Origin: DATARH01 sp035504075
GTDB lineage: Bacteria > Pseudomonadota > Alphaproteobacteria > ATCC43930 > CGMCC-115725
NCBI GenBank assembly: GCA_035504075.1
Contig: DATJSO010000078.1
Coordinates: 1-31,154 of the forward strand
Direction of reading: 5' to 3'
Length of the DNA stretch: 31,154 nucleotides
Positions 1 through 7,966 of the stretch are shown piece by piece. Both the position numbers and the translations under genes were made by a program. A model generated the notes under the pieces. It saw only the letters and a list, made by a program, of their open reading frames with translations, was not told the origin of the DNA and searched no databases. Within the stretch, counting starts at the first letter, position 1. Each line of letters starts with the position of its first letter.

Positions 1-969
1 TTCGTCGTTCTTCATCGCGATGCGCATCGTGCGCTGGCCGAAGCCGTGGCGATCGCTGACCCGGCAAAAACCGGAGCGCACGAGGAGCAGCCCGTCGGCG
101 TAGCCGCCTTCCTCCGCGATCATCGGTTCGCGCTCGATGACCCGGCTGGGGTCGTCCTTTTCGATCTGGCGGCGAAACGCGCTGAACCACTCGAACTCGC
201 CGTACGTCTCGAAATGCGTCTCGCGGATGATCTGATCGAGCGCGGCGTTGTCGAGATTGGCGAACAGCGGCAGTTCCGCGAGATGGCTGGCAAGGCTGCG
301 CACTCGGTACAACTCGTCGATCCATTGCCGAAAGCCGGGCTCGTAGCGGCGGATATCGCGCAGCCCCTGCCAGCGCAGCTCCAACAGCTCGCAATCGGTC
401 AGCGCCACGCAGGTGGCGGTGCGCGGCGTCCGCGACAGGGCGGCGATCTCGCCGAACATGCCGCCTTCGTCGATCGTTTCGATCTGCGCTCCGGCGATCA
501 GCGCGCTCAGGTCGCGGATGATCGGCCGCACTTCGTCGGCCTCGTAGCGCAGCGACAGATCGCCGTAGCGCGATACATCGCGGGCTTCGGCGACCTGGGC
601 ATTGCGCCACAGCTGGGCCAGAGCCGAGAAGACGTTACGCCGCGGCGGCGCCGACGGTGCTGCGGTTGTCGTCGCCTCCTGATAGCCGAGGACAACCCCC
701 ACCGATCCGGCCAAAATAAAAAAGGTCGAATTGCCGTAATCGCCCTCGCGGACGATAACATCGCCGCGTCGACAGCGCACAAGCCGCGAATCGTTCCGGA
801 TGATGTCGGCCAAACCGAGGAGCGGCGGAAACAGGCTGCCGTCCAGCCCGTTGAGCGGCGCCATCGACAACAGCCGCCGCACCTGAACCTCGGTCATCTC
901 GGGGCTGAACGGGGTGTCCCAACGATGCGGGCGGTGCATCGTCGGGGCGCCGGTCGGTAGCGACCTCAT
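1..969 (-). CDS. Tandem cyclic-nucleotide-binding-domain protein (partial, C-terminus outside window)
   Basis: The minus-strand frame stays open from an ATG at 969 to the window edge (323 codons), so the C-terminus is not seen. A first CNBD (cap family) spans about residues 60-200. It has the early 'GDVIVREGDYGNSTFFILAG' strands and a phosphate-binding cassette at about 172-187 (FGEIAALSRTPRTATC), with an unusual insert of roughly 65 residues (about 97-160) between them. A second CNBD starts near residue 233 ('LPLFANLD') and continues past the edge. No signal peptide or DNA-binding helix is visible in the part seen. It starts 31 bases after the stop of the tetraheme cytochrome gene and is probably the last visible member of that operon. 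The Shine-Dalgarno is weak, so Met12 or Met25 could be the true start. A sensor or regulatory role is inferred; ligand and output are unknown. Confidence 0.8.
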   Translation of the reverse strand, partial: MRSLPTGAPTMHRPHRWDTPFSPEMTEVQVRRLLSMAPLNGLDGSLFPPLLGLADIIRNDSRLVRCRRGDVIVREGDYGNSTFFILAGSVGVVLGYQEATTTAAPSAPPRRNVFSALAQLWRNAQVAEARDVSRYGDLSLRYEADEVRPIIRDLSALIAGAQIETIDEGGMFGEIAALSRTPRTATCVALTDCELLELRWQGLRDIRRYEPGFRQWIDELYRVRSLASHLAELPLFANLDNAALDQIIRETHFETYGEFEWFSAFRRQIEKDDPSRVIEREPMIAEEGGYADGLLLVRSGFCRVSDRHGFGQRTMRIAMKNDE

Positions 970-1000
970 GGCGGGTTGCCGCGCGTTCGAGGTTTGGCCG

Positions 1001-2023
1001 CTATTGTCCGTTCACCGGGAAGGGCTGTCCTTTGTAATACTGCGGCCCCGGGATCATGCTGTCGATCGCGCCGAGCTGGCTGCCGTCGTATTTGTGGTCG
1101 AACGCCTGGGCCGCCGCATCGATCTTGTCCGCCACGCCGTCGAGCTGCGGTCCGTTGTTGAGGTTGAGGCGCGCCGTCGCGACCGCGGCCATCATTTCTT
1201 TGGTCTCGGGCAGTTGCAGCGCATTGTTGATCGTTTGCAGCCGCTGCGCCGCCGCCTGCGCGCGGCGCGCCATCGTCACCGCGTAGGAGGCGTTCTGGGT
1301 CGCATTGCCGACGGCGCGCAGCGACTCCGAAAGCTCGACCGCCGCGCCGATGACATACATTTTGCGCTGGATGTTGATCGGCGCCGGGTTGTTCGACTTG
1401 CCGTCCGAGTACCAGGTGTTATGGCGGATTTCGCCTTGCGTCCATGACACCATTTCGAACGGGCTGCCGGCAACGTGGCCGCCGATATTGACAAGCTTTT
1501 CTTGCGGAACGATGTGGCAACTGTAGCAGTTCTTTGCAATCTTGAAGATCATATTCGGGCGGATCATGCCGGCGGCCTGTGCTCTGCGCAGCCGCTCGGC
1601 AATCTGGGCGGGGGTCTCGCCCTTCTTGCCCGGATGGACATCGATATAGTTCTTGCCCGGTCCGTGGCAGGATTCGCACGAGATACCGGCAATCACCTGC
1701 AATTGTCCGTTCTGGACGGCCGAGGTGAAGTGGCACTTGGCGCAGATCGTGCCGGCTTCGCGGATGCGCTGGATACCCATTTTCTGCGCGATTTCCTCGG
1801 CCTTCGGCAGCCGGGGCATCGAGCGGAAAGAAGCAAAGTGGTGGGTATGCTGCCAGATCGTCGCTTCCACCTTGTGACACTTGGCGCATTGCGACGGACC
1901 GACGACGTTCTGCTCGCTCGCTACCGACTGGGTCGGCGCTTGCGCCCATGACGCCGCTGCCGCAAGCGACAGCGCACAGGCCAGCAGGGCGGAGCACAGC
2001 GCCCTTCCTGGAAAGCACAACAT
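1001..2023 (-). CDS. Secreted tetraheme cytochrome c, c554-type
   Basis: The 340-residue protein has a clear Sec signal peptide (about 1-28, ending SWAQA) and four CxxCH haem sites at residues 46-50, 94-98, 116-120 and 166-170. They are spaced like the cytochrome c554 family ('SQCAKCH ... ISCESCHGPG ... NCYSCH'). The C-terminal half (about 180-340) is haem-free and helical, with Ala/Gln-rich stretches. A GGGGGA Shine-Dalgarno sits five bases before the ATG. It is expected in the periplasm as an electron carrier. It lies 60 bases after the reductase gene in the same direction, so it is likely to be co-transcribed. The redox partner is inferred from context: either the pentaheme cytochrome or the reductase system. 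Physiological substrate is unknown; nothing here shows hydroxylamine or nitrogen chemistry. Confidence 0.9.
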   Translation of the reverse strand: MLCFPGRALCSALLACALSLAAAASWAQAPTQSVASEQNVVGPSQCAKCHKVEATIWQHTHHFASFRSMPRLPKAEEIAQKMGIQRIREAGTICAKCHFTSAVQNGQLQVIAGISCESCHGPGKNYIDVHPGKKGETPAQIAERLRRAQAAGMIRPNMIFKIAKNCYSCHIVPQEKLVNIGGHVAGSPFEMVSWTQGEIRHNTWYSDGKSNNPAPINIQRKMYVIGAAVELSESLRAVGNATQNASYAVTMARRAQAAAQRLQTINNALQLPETKEMMAAVATARLNLNNGPQLDGVADKIDAAAQAFDHKYDGSQLGAIDSMIPGPQYYKGQPFPVNGQ

Positions 2024-2083
2024 GCTATTCCCCCAATGATCGAGAGTGGCCCCCGGTGCGACTTTCTCCGAGCATAGCGCAAC

Positions 2084-3346
2084 TTAAGCGTCAAGCACTA
2101 GATCAGACTCCGGGACCGCGACGCAAGGCAAGCACGACCGCTCGTTTGGCTTGAACCCGGGCTCGATCAAATATTTGACCGAGCCCTCGCGCACCGCCGT
2201 TTCACAGGTGCCGCAATTTCCCGCACGACAGCCGGAACTGATCGCGATCCCGTGCTTCTCTGCCGTCTCGAGGAGGCTGCCGTGCTCGACCTGCCAGTCG
2301 ATCGTGCGGTGGCAGCGGGAAAAGGAGATTTTGATCGTCTTCGCCGTCGCCGCGTCGGCCGGGGCCGGCGTCTGACGCTTTACGGTGGCCGGGCCGAACG
2401 CTTCGAAGTGCACGTCGGCTTCCGGAACGCCCCATTCCCGCAATCCTTGCGTTACCGACTGCATCATCGGCGGCGGACCGCAGATGTAGAATTCGTAGTT
2501 GTTCGACGGCAGCATCCGTTTGAATAGATCGACTGACACCCACCCGTGCACGTCGTAATTTTTCCCTTCCACGCAATCGTTTGTCGGGTCCGAATAGCAC
2601 ACGACGAGGTTGACGTTGTCGTGTTCGGCCGCGAGTTTGCGCAAATGTTCGTCCATCGCATGTTCGCGTCGATTGCGGATGCCGTAGAAGAACCATGTCT
2701 CGCGAGGTATATTGGCGTCGCAGATCGCATTAAGCATCGACAACACCGGGGTGATGCCGATTCCGCCGGCAATCAGAACGACCGGGCGCGCGGAATTCAA
2801 ATCGAGGTAGAAATTTCCCGACGGCGCTCGTACGTCGACGAGGTCACCTTCGCGCGATCCGTGGAAAAAACTCGACGCGAGGCCGAAAGGCGCGTCAGGC
2901 TTGTCGCGCGGCGGCGGCACGCGCTTGATCGTGCATCGGTAATAATCGCGCCGCTCGGGGCTGTCCGACAGCGAATAGCAACGAATGACCGGCTGCGGCT
3001 GCCCGGGGACCCGCAGCTGAAACGTCAAATATTGACCGGGTCGGAAGCGCGGCAGCGGCATTTGATCATGCGCCGCAAAATAGAAGGAACAGACATCGTC
3101 GGCTTCCATGACCTTCCGATCGATGCGGAACTTGCGGTAGCCCTCCCAGGCCGTTTCGCGCCGCTCCTGCTCCTGCCGTATTGCGACGAGATCGGCGGCG
3201 ACGCGGGCGCGGAACAGGTCGAGCGCGGCGCGCTGGCGCTGCGCCTCGAACACCCGCCGCCGCAGCACGCCGCTCGCGCCCGCGACCGCCTGCAGCAGGA
3301 CCGCGCCCAGCACGGCGGCGCCGGCGATTTCGGTAATCCCGATCAT
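2084..3346 (-). CDS. Membrane-anchored FAD/NAD(P)H oxidoreductase with C-terminal 2Fe-2S ferredoxin domain
   Basis: The 420-residue protein has one N-terminal hydrophobic segment (about 5-27), then a charged, probably coiled helix (30-70). Next comes a ferredoxin-NADP reductase module: FAD-binding RCYSLS at 122-127, nucleotide-binding GGIGITP at 194-200 and CGPPPMM at 289-295. The C-terminal plant-type 2Fe-2S domain has Cys373, Cys378, Cys381 and a fourth ligand, probably Cys408 (Cys405 is also near). This order (FAD, NAD, ferredoxin) matches BenC-reverse or Hcr-like reductases. The family moves electrons between NAD(P)H and a one-electron partner. The hydrophobic segment would tether it to the inner membrane. 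It follows the barrel gene by 29 bases. Direction of electron flow and physiological partner are not shown by the sequence. Confidence 0.9.
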   Translation of the reverse strand: MIGITEIAGAAVLGAVLLQAVAGASGVLRRRVFEAQRQRAALDLFRARVAADLVAIRQEQERRETAWEGYRKFRIDRKVMEADDVCSFYFAAHDQMPLPRFRPGQYLTFQLRVPGQPQPVIRCYSLSDSPERRDYYRCTIKRVPPPRDKPDAPFGLASSFFHGSREGDLVDVRAPSGNFYLDLNSARPVVLIAGGIGITPVLSMLNAICDANIPRETWFFYGIRNRREHAMDEHLRKLAAEHDNVNLVVCYSDPTNDCVEGKNYDVHGWVSVDLFKRMLPSNNYEFYICGPPPMMQSVTQGLREWGVPEADVHFEAFGPATVKRQTPAPADAATAKTIKISFSRCHRTIDWQVEHGSLLETAEKHGIAISSGCRAGNCGTCETAVREGSVKYLIEPGFKPNERSCLPCVAVPESDLVLDA

Positions 3347-3375
3347 CTCGCAGCTCTTGACAACCCAGTCTCCGG

Positions 3376-5511
3376 TTAAAACTGATAGTCGATTTCGGTG
3401 CGCAAACCGAATGCGTCAGTATGATTGTCCCGCCACGTGTACGTAGCGTCAACCTCGAACAGCACACGCTGTCCGAGGGCCTGCTGGAAGCGGGCGCCGA
3501 CGGCTTGAGCGTCGAAGGTGCCGTTTGCGCCGATATTCTCTCTGTCGCCGAATTCGAGCGTGAGGCTGCGGCGGTGAGCGTCCCAGAACGCCTGGTAACC
3601 GGTGGCAAACCCGGCGACGTTGTCGGCGGCGCTGCTGAGTGCCGATACCGCGGTGCCGATGCCGAAGGCGGCGTAGGTGATGCCCAGCCCGCCCAACGGA
3701 CCGGGGACGATCGGATCCTGCGCCGCCTGTGTGAAGTTGCCGACCGCGACGTAGGGGTTGAAATAGACGATGTCTTCGGAACGGTACGGATTGAACGAGG
3801 TCTCGAGCGAGACAAGGGTTCCATTCGTCGATACTGCCGTCGCCGGTCCGTCGGCGATCGAGCTGTTGACGCGGAATGTCGTATTGATCAGCCAGAAACG
3901 CTGGATTGCGGAGCCGCCGATGTACCAGGCGTCGCCGAATTGACGGGCGTCGTCGACATGCAGCATTTCGAGATCGTAGGTCGTATGCAGGCTGTCAATG
4001 CTGGCGGTGACCCCCCACAGTGACGGCTGTTCTCCGGTCAATGTCAGCGGTCGGTTGGTCCGCTGCACGTGATCCCAGGCATAGACCGCATTGAGCAGTA
4101 CGTTCGACGTATACGGCAGATGGATCGAGTTGCGCGCGAGCCCGACCATCGTCACGCTGTCGTTAATCAACGTGCCGTTCTGGTAGAACAGCGGCTGCCG
4201 TCCGATCGTATAGCCGAAATCGATCGGCAAAATTCCCAATTTGTCGAGATCCGGCAGGGTCGATCCGAGGTCGCCTTCAAAGAACAGCGTGCGAATATTG
4301 GCATTTACATCGTCGATGCCGCGGGTGGCACCGGGCGCGAAACGCACGCCGCTGAACGCCCCCGATTCATCATAGTTAAGCGGCTGCATGCCGACGACGA
4401 GCCGCTCGGTGCCGGTCAGCTGCAGATTGGCGAACAGATCCAGGCGGTTCGCCCATTCGGCGTAATGCGTCGTGCCGTTATAGAAATCCTGCAGGGCCGA
4501 CCGCATCGTGCCGAATACCCATAGCCGGGGCTGCCACACGGCGCCCCCAGGCATATCGAACCCCTGCGAGAGCGGCCCCGTCGCCAGAAAGCCGTTGCCG
4601 ATTTCGAGCAGCGGCGCCGGCCGCAGCGGCAGGGTTCCAACCCCGAGCAGCGGCCGGGTCTGGTCCGACACGGTCGGGAACGGCGTTCTCTCGCCGAGCG
4701 GAAAGATTGCGCTCAAAATCCCGCCGGACGACGGCGGCCCGGCGGCCGGTTCGGCCCCGCTCGGCACGAAGGAGCCGACATCCCAGAACGGCAGCGAGGC
4801 GGCGACCTGCTTGTTGGGTTTGCCCTCTTCGGTCGGCGCCAGCTTTGCCGACGCGATCTGCTCGGCGATGCCGCGGCGATACGCGGCCCAATACGCTGCC
4901 TCGGCCTGGGCATGCGCCGCCATCGTGCGCAGCCGGTCGTCGGTCAGCGGGATCTTCAGCGTCTGTTGGAGGCGCTGGCGCAGTTGCGGGTTGCCGATCG
5001 CCTGCTGAAAGGTTTCGGCATCGCTGCTCGTCGCCTTGTAGAGCTTGTCGGCCATCTCCTGATAATGGCCGAGATCGCCGGCCGGGCCGGCGGCCGGCGG
5101 CGCGGCCGCCGGCGGCGGTGCGCCCGGCGTAAAGATCAACGACGAAGACGGCGCGGCCGCATTGCCAGGCGCGGCGGCGCCGCCCAGCAGCGACCCGCCG
5201 AGCGGCGCCGAACCCGGCGCCGAACCCGCCGGCGCAGACAGCAGCGACCCGCCGAGCGGCGACGAAGCGGGTGCGGTCGCCGGCGCGGCCGCCGGCGCAG
5301 ACAGCAGCGACCCGCCGAGCGGCGACGAAGCGGGTGCCGCGGCCGGCGCGGCCGCCGGCCCGGACAGCAGCGACCCCCCGAGCGGCGGCTGCTCGGCCGG
5401 CGCGGCGCCAGTTGCGCCGACCAGCGCCGCACCGGCCAGCGCTACAATGCGCCGGGCGAGATCGCCGCGCGCCGACGGCCGCGGAGGGTGCCCCCGGTTC
5501 ATCGTCCACAT
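3376..5511 (-). CDS. Outer-membrane beta-barrel (porin-like) protein with PLGGSLL repeats
   Basis: From the ATG at 5511 (AGGGGGA five to six bases upstream; an in-frame ATG at 5529 is less well placed) the protein has 711 residues. It has a basic N-terminus and signal peptide ending near ATGAAPA. Then come four copies of PLGGSLL separated by Ala/Pro/Ser spacers, a 'LIFTPGAPPP' element, and a helical region of about 100 residues. The remaining 450 or so residues show alternating aromatic/polar strands typical of a beta barrel, ending in the Phe-terminal signal 'EIDYQF'. No haem motif is present. The gene sits between a pentaheme cytochrome (stop 39 bases upstream) and a reductase. I do not recognise a named family. 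A sheath around a cytochrome, as in porin-cytochrome conduits, is inferred from its repeats shared with the upstream cytochrome. Confidence 0.82.
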   Translation of the reverse strand: MWTMNRGHPPRPSARGDLARRIVALAGAALVGATGAAPAEQPPLGGSLLSGPAAAPAAAPASSPLGGSLLSAPAAAPATAPASSPLGGSLLSAPAGSAPGSAPLGGSLLGGAAAPGNAAAPSSSLIFTPGAPPPAAAPPAAGPAGDLGHYQEMADKLYKATSSDAETFQQAIGNPQLRQRLQQTLKIPLTDDRLRTMAAHAQAEAAYWAAYRRGIAEQIASAKLAPTEEGKPNKQVAASLPFWDVGSFVPSGAEPAAGPPSSGGILSAIFPLGERTPFPTVSDQTRPLLGVGTLPLRPAPLLEIGNGFLATGPLSQGFDMPGGAVWQPRLWVFGTMRSALQDFYNGTTHYAEWANRLDLFANLQLTGTERLVVGMQPLNYDESGAFSGVRFAPGATRGIDDVNANIRTLFFEGDLGSTLPDLDKLGILPIDFGYTIGRQPLFYQNGTLINDSVTMVGLARNSIHLPYTSNVLLNAVYAWDHVQRTNRPLTLTGEQPSLWGVTASIDSLHTTYDLEMLHVDDARQFGDAWYIGGSAIQRFWLINTTFRVNSSIADGPATAVSTNGTLVSLETSFNPYRSEDIVYFNPYVAVGNFTQAAQDPIVPGPLGGLGITYAAFGIGTAVSALSSAADNVAGFATGYQAFWDAHRRSLTLEFGDRENIGANGTFDAQAVGARFQQALGQRVLFEVDATYTWRDNHTDAFGLRTEIDYQF
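5185..5410 (-). repeat. In-gene tandem repeat encoding PLGGSLL units (63-bp period)
   Basis: Within the barrel gene the codons for the PLGGSLL heptads recur. The copies beginning at 5237, 5300 and 5363 are exactly 63 bases apart (21 codons) and nearly identical; a fourth, at 5185, is 54 bases from its neighbour. Such an array can gain or lose units by slippage. Confidence 0.85.
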
Positions 5512-5550
5512 TCTGGTCCCCCTGAGCATCCCCAGCCGAGCCGAGGCTTC

Positions 5551-7641
5551 CTATTGAACGCTGATCGGGAAGTCGCGCTGCGCGATGACCACGGCGCCGG
5601 CCAGCACATTATCCACCACGGTGCGCGGGGAATAATTGTAATCGAAGCCGACATACTGGCTTGCCAGCAGCAGATTGACCGGCACCGCCTGGCTCATCAA
5701 CTGCACCGCGACGTGGTAGATGCCGGGACCGCGCATGGCCGCGGCGCCGACGCTGTAATCGGCCGTTCGCGAGCCGAGAGGATCGATCGATTCCTTCTGG
5801 TTGCGCGCGACGGTCGGCCGGCCAAGCAAAATCTGCGAAAATGTAGATGGCCGGACGTAGGGCAGGGCGGTCTGCGAATAGGGGATCGGCAGGACCGCCG
5901 GTTCCTCGCTGCCGCGCAGGTTGCGGGTCATGACCCGGCCCTGCAGGTTGAACAATTGCGAATCGAGCGGCACCAGCCCGGCGCGTACCCATTCCGAATG
6001 GCGATCGCGCAGATCGCCGTTCGGGTCGCGATCGCCCGAACGGAAGATGACGTTGCCGTTGGGATCGGTAACGGTTATCGCAAGCCAGAGCGGCCGCTCC
6101 TCGGTAAAGCCGGTCGGCACGTTGTGGCCGTTTGTCAGGTTCCTGACCTGGACCGAAAAGGCGATGCCGTCGCGGCTCGCCGCGGTTGTCGTAACCGCGC
6201 CCAGGCCATAGCCGTTGCGCAGCACTTCCAGCCGCTTTTGCTTGTGATAGGCGAGCAGCTTCAGCTGCTCCCTGATGATCTTTGCCGCCTCGTAGCGGTC
6301 ATCGACGGAGCGCCAATGCGGCGGAAACTTGTATCCCGGCGGGATGTGTTTCTCGAAGGCATCGGTGCCCCAGCCGGCCTTGTAATCGAACTGCGTCCAC
6401 TGGTTGACGTTGGCGAGGTCCTGCGCCTCCTTGTTGAACGGGAACAATCCGGGATGCACGATCGGATAGTCGGGCCCGGAGAACGTATGATCGTGCAGCG
6501 TGCGGATCTCGGTCGGGATGCCGTTGACGACCGCCGCCGGCCCGCGCTCGAACCCCGAGACCTTGCCCTGGATCTTGCCCATGTGACAGTCCTGGCAAGT
6601 AATCCCCTCGGCCGCGGCCGGGCTCGTGCGGTATTCCGAAAACGCCTCCTCCAGGCGGAAGCCATTGAACAGGGTGACGTCATGACAGCTGCCGCAGAAC
6701 GTCGATGATTTTATCGGCGCGAACTCGACCGCATCGGCGTGAATCAGCAGTCCCACCCGCTTGGGATTGGCCTCGACGTGGTATTTCGGGTCGGCGATGA
6801 CGCGCTTCAGCTCCTTGTCGTCGAGCGGGCCATAGACCGGGTCGGTAATCCCGCCGGGGATCATCGCCAGCCGCCCGCTGACCTTGTTGTACGCTTTGGC
6901 GATCCGGTGGCAGGTGATGCAGGTAATGCCCTCGCGCGAGATGGCGTGCCGTTCCAGCACCGCTGAATCGGCCGGTTCGCTTAAAAACCCGGCGATGTCG
7001 GAATGACAGCGCGCACAGAAATCGCCGTTGCTGCCAGACAATTGGTAATTGATCGAGTGCTGCATCGCGTGGAACACGACGCTGATCTCGGCGTAGGCGT
7101 GTTGCGAGATCGACCACTGGCGGAACTGGACCGGGTGACAGACGGCGCATTGCAGGGCGGACGGAAATTCGCTGACCTTGAAGAGTGCCGCATGATCTTC
7201 GGCGCCCTTCAATTTGTTTGCTGCGGCCTCTTCCGTGTTCTTCTCGGATTGCGGCGGCGGCGCCGGCGGCGGCCGTCCCGGCACGAATACGGTCGACGGC
7301 TCGGCGGCCGGCCCGCCCTGCAGCAGGCCGCCGCCGAGCGAGCCGTTGCCGGCGCCGGCAGGTGCCCCGAGCAAGCTGCCGCCCAACGGACTGCCGCCCG
7401 GCGCCGGCGTCCCGGCGGCCGCCGCTTTGGTGGCGCCGCCGTTGCCGTTCGACTGATTGTCCTCTGAGTTGCCGCCGGCGCGGTTCGATGCCGCGCTCGC
7501 GGCCGGCGCCGGTTGCAGCAGGCCCCCGCCGAGCGGGCTGTCCGCTGCCGCCCCGACATTCCCGCCGAGCGGCAAGCCGACAAGGCCGACCGCTGCGATT
7601 GCAACCGACAGCGGTCGAAGCAGTCGACGCGAAAGCCGCAT
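5551..7641 (-). CDS. Secreted pentaheme cytochrome c with PLGGxLL repeats
   Basis: The 696-residue protein has an AAAGGGGAGA Shine-Dalgarno and a signal peptide (about 1-33). A Gly/Ala/Asn-rich extension follows with three heptads of the PLGG(S/G)LL type (near 36-42, 85-91 and 101-107) and 'VFVPGRPPPAPPP' at 118-130. Five CxxCH sites lie at 165-169, 209-213, 241-245, 316-320 and 349-353. The C-terminal region (about 460-696) is beta-rich and contains 'NLTNGHNVPTGF', a His-bearing element common in multihaem cytochromes of the c554 kind. It is probably periplasmic or cell-surface and is the first gene of the redox operon. The repeats match those of the next gene's product. Electron transfer is certain from the haems; the substrate is unknown. 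Confidence 0.9.
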   Translation of the reverse strand: MRLSRRLLRPLSVAIAAVGLVGLPLGGNVGAAADSPLGGGLLQPAPAASAASNRAGGNSEDNQSNGNGGATKAAAAGTPAPGGSPLGGSLLGAPAGAGNGSLGGGLLQGGPAAEPSTVFVPGRPPPAPPPQSEKNTEEAAANKLKGAEDHAALFKVSEFPSALQCAVCHPVQFRQWSISQHAYAEISVVFHAMQHSINYQLSGSNGDFCARCHSDIAGFLSEPADSAVLERHAISREGITCITCHRIAKAYNKVSGRLAMIPGGITDPVYGPLDDKELKRVIADPKYHVEANPKRVGLLIHADAVEFAPIKSSTFCGSCHDVTLFNGFRLEEAFSEYRTSPAAAEGITCQDCHMGKIQGKVSGFERGPAAVVNGIPTEIRTLHDHTFSGPDYPIVHPGLFPFNKEAQDLANVNQWTQFDYKAGWGTDAFEKHIPPGYKFPPHWRSVDDRYEAAKIIREQLKLLAYHKQKRLEVLRNGYGLGAVTTTAASRDGIAFSVQVRNLTNGHNVPTGFTEERPLWLAITVTDPNGNVIFRSGDRDPNGDLRDRHSEWVRAGLVPLDSQLFNLQGRVMTRNLRGSEEPAVLPIPYSQTALPYVRPSTFSQILLGRPTVARNQKESIDPLGSRTADYSVGAAAMRGPGIYHVAVQLMSQAVPVNLLLASQYVGFDYNYSPRTVVDNVLAGAVVIAQRDFPISVQ

Positions 7642-7827
7642 TCGTCTCCCCTTTGACGTTTTAGGCTCGATGCGTGCCGCCTAGATTGACCTATAGGCGA
7701 GCGGCTGTCCATTCCGCGCTTGGCCGGTCCGCACGCAAGGGCAACGAGGCCGTCCCCCGCCGCGGCCGAGGCGCCGGCGCAAACACTTATTTGATTTTTG
7801 TCGCTGCTTTTCGAGCGGTGACGGGGC

Positions 7828-7902
7828 TGGTGCCGGCTGTGTGGATCGAACACACGACCTACCGCTTACAAGGCGGTTGCTCTACCGCTGAGCTAAGCCG
7901 GC
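7828..7902 (-). tRNA. tRNA-Thr(UGU)
   Basis: On the minus strand the sequence folds into a full cloverleaf of 72 bases plus an encoded CCA: acceptor GCCGGCT/AGCCGGC, D arm GCTC/GAGC, anticodon stem ACCGC/GCGGT with loop CTTGTAA (anticodon TGT), and T arm GTGTG/CACAC with TTCGATC. Its 3' end faces the cytochrome cluster, 187 bases from the first gene. Confidence 0.97.
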
Positions 7903-7966
7903 GCCGCAATTCTTGGCGATTCGCGTCATAACCGAGCGGTGGGCCCGCGGCAACCCCGGCAGAAAA

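Noticed and set aside
46..960. Long plus-strand open frame (304 codons) at the left edge
   Set aside because: It is the antisense of the double CNBD gene; its Arg/Ala-rich translation has no motif, while the minus strand gives a clear domain.
5185..5410. Regularly spaced repeats considered as a CRISPR array
   Set aside because: The period is a whole number of codons, 'spacers' are nearly identical, and the array lies inside a coding frame.
4912..6708. Plus-strand open frame of 598 codons across the barrel and cytochrome genes
   Set aside because: It spans two well-supported minus-strand genes and its translation is Arg/Gln low-complexity.
7795..7827. Imperfect hairpin after tRNA-Thr considered as its terminator
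   Set aside because: In the tRNA direction it is followed by A residues rather than T residues and contains two mismatches.
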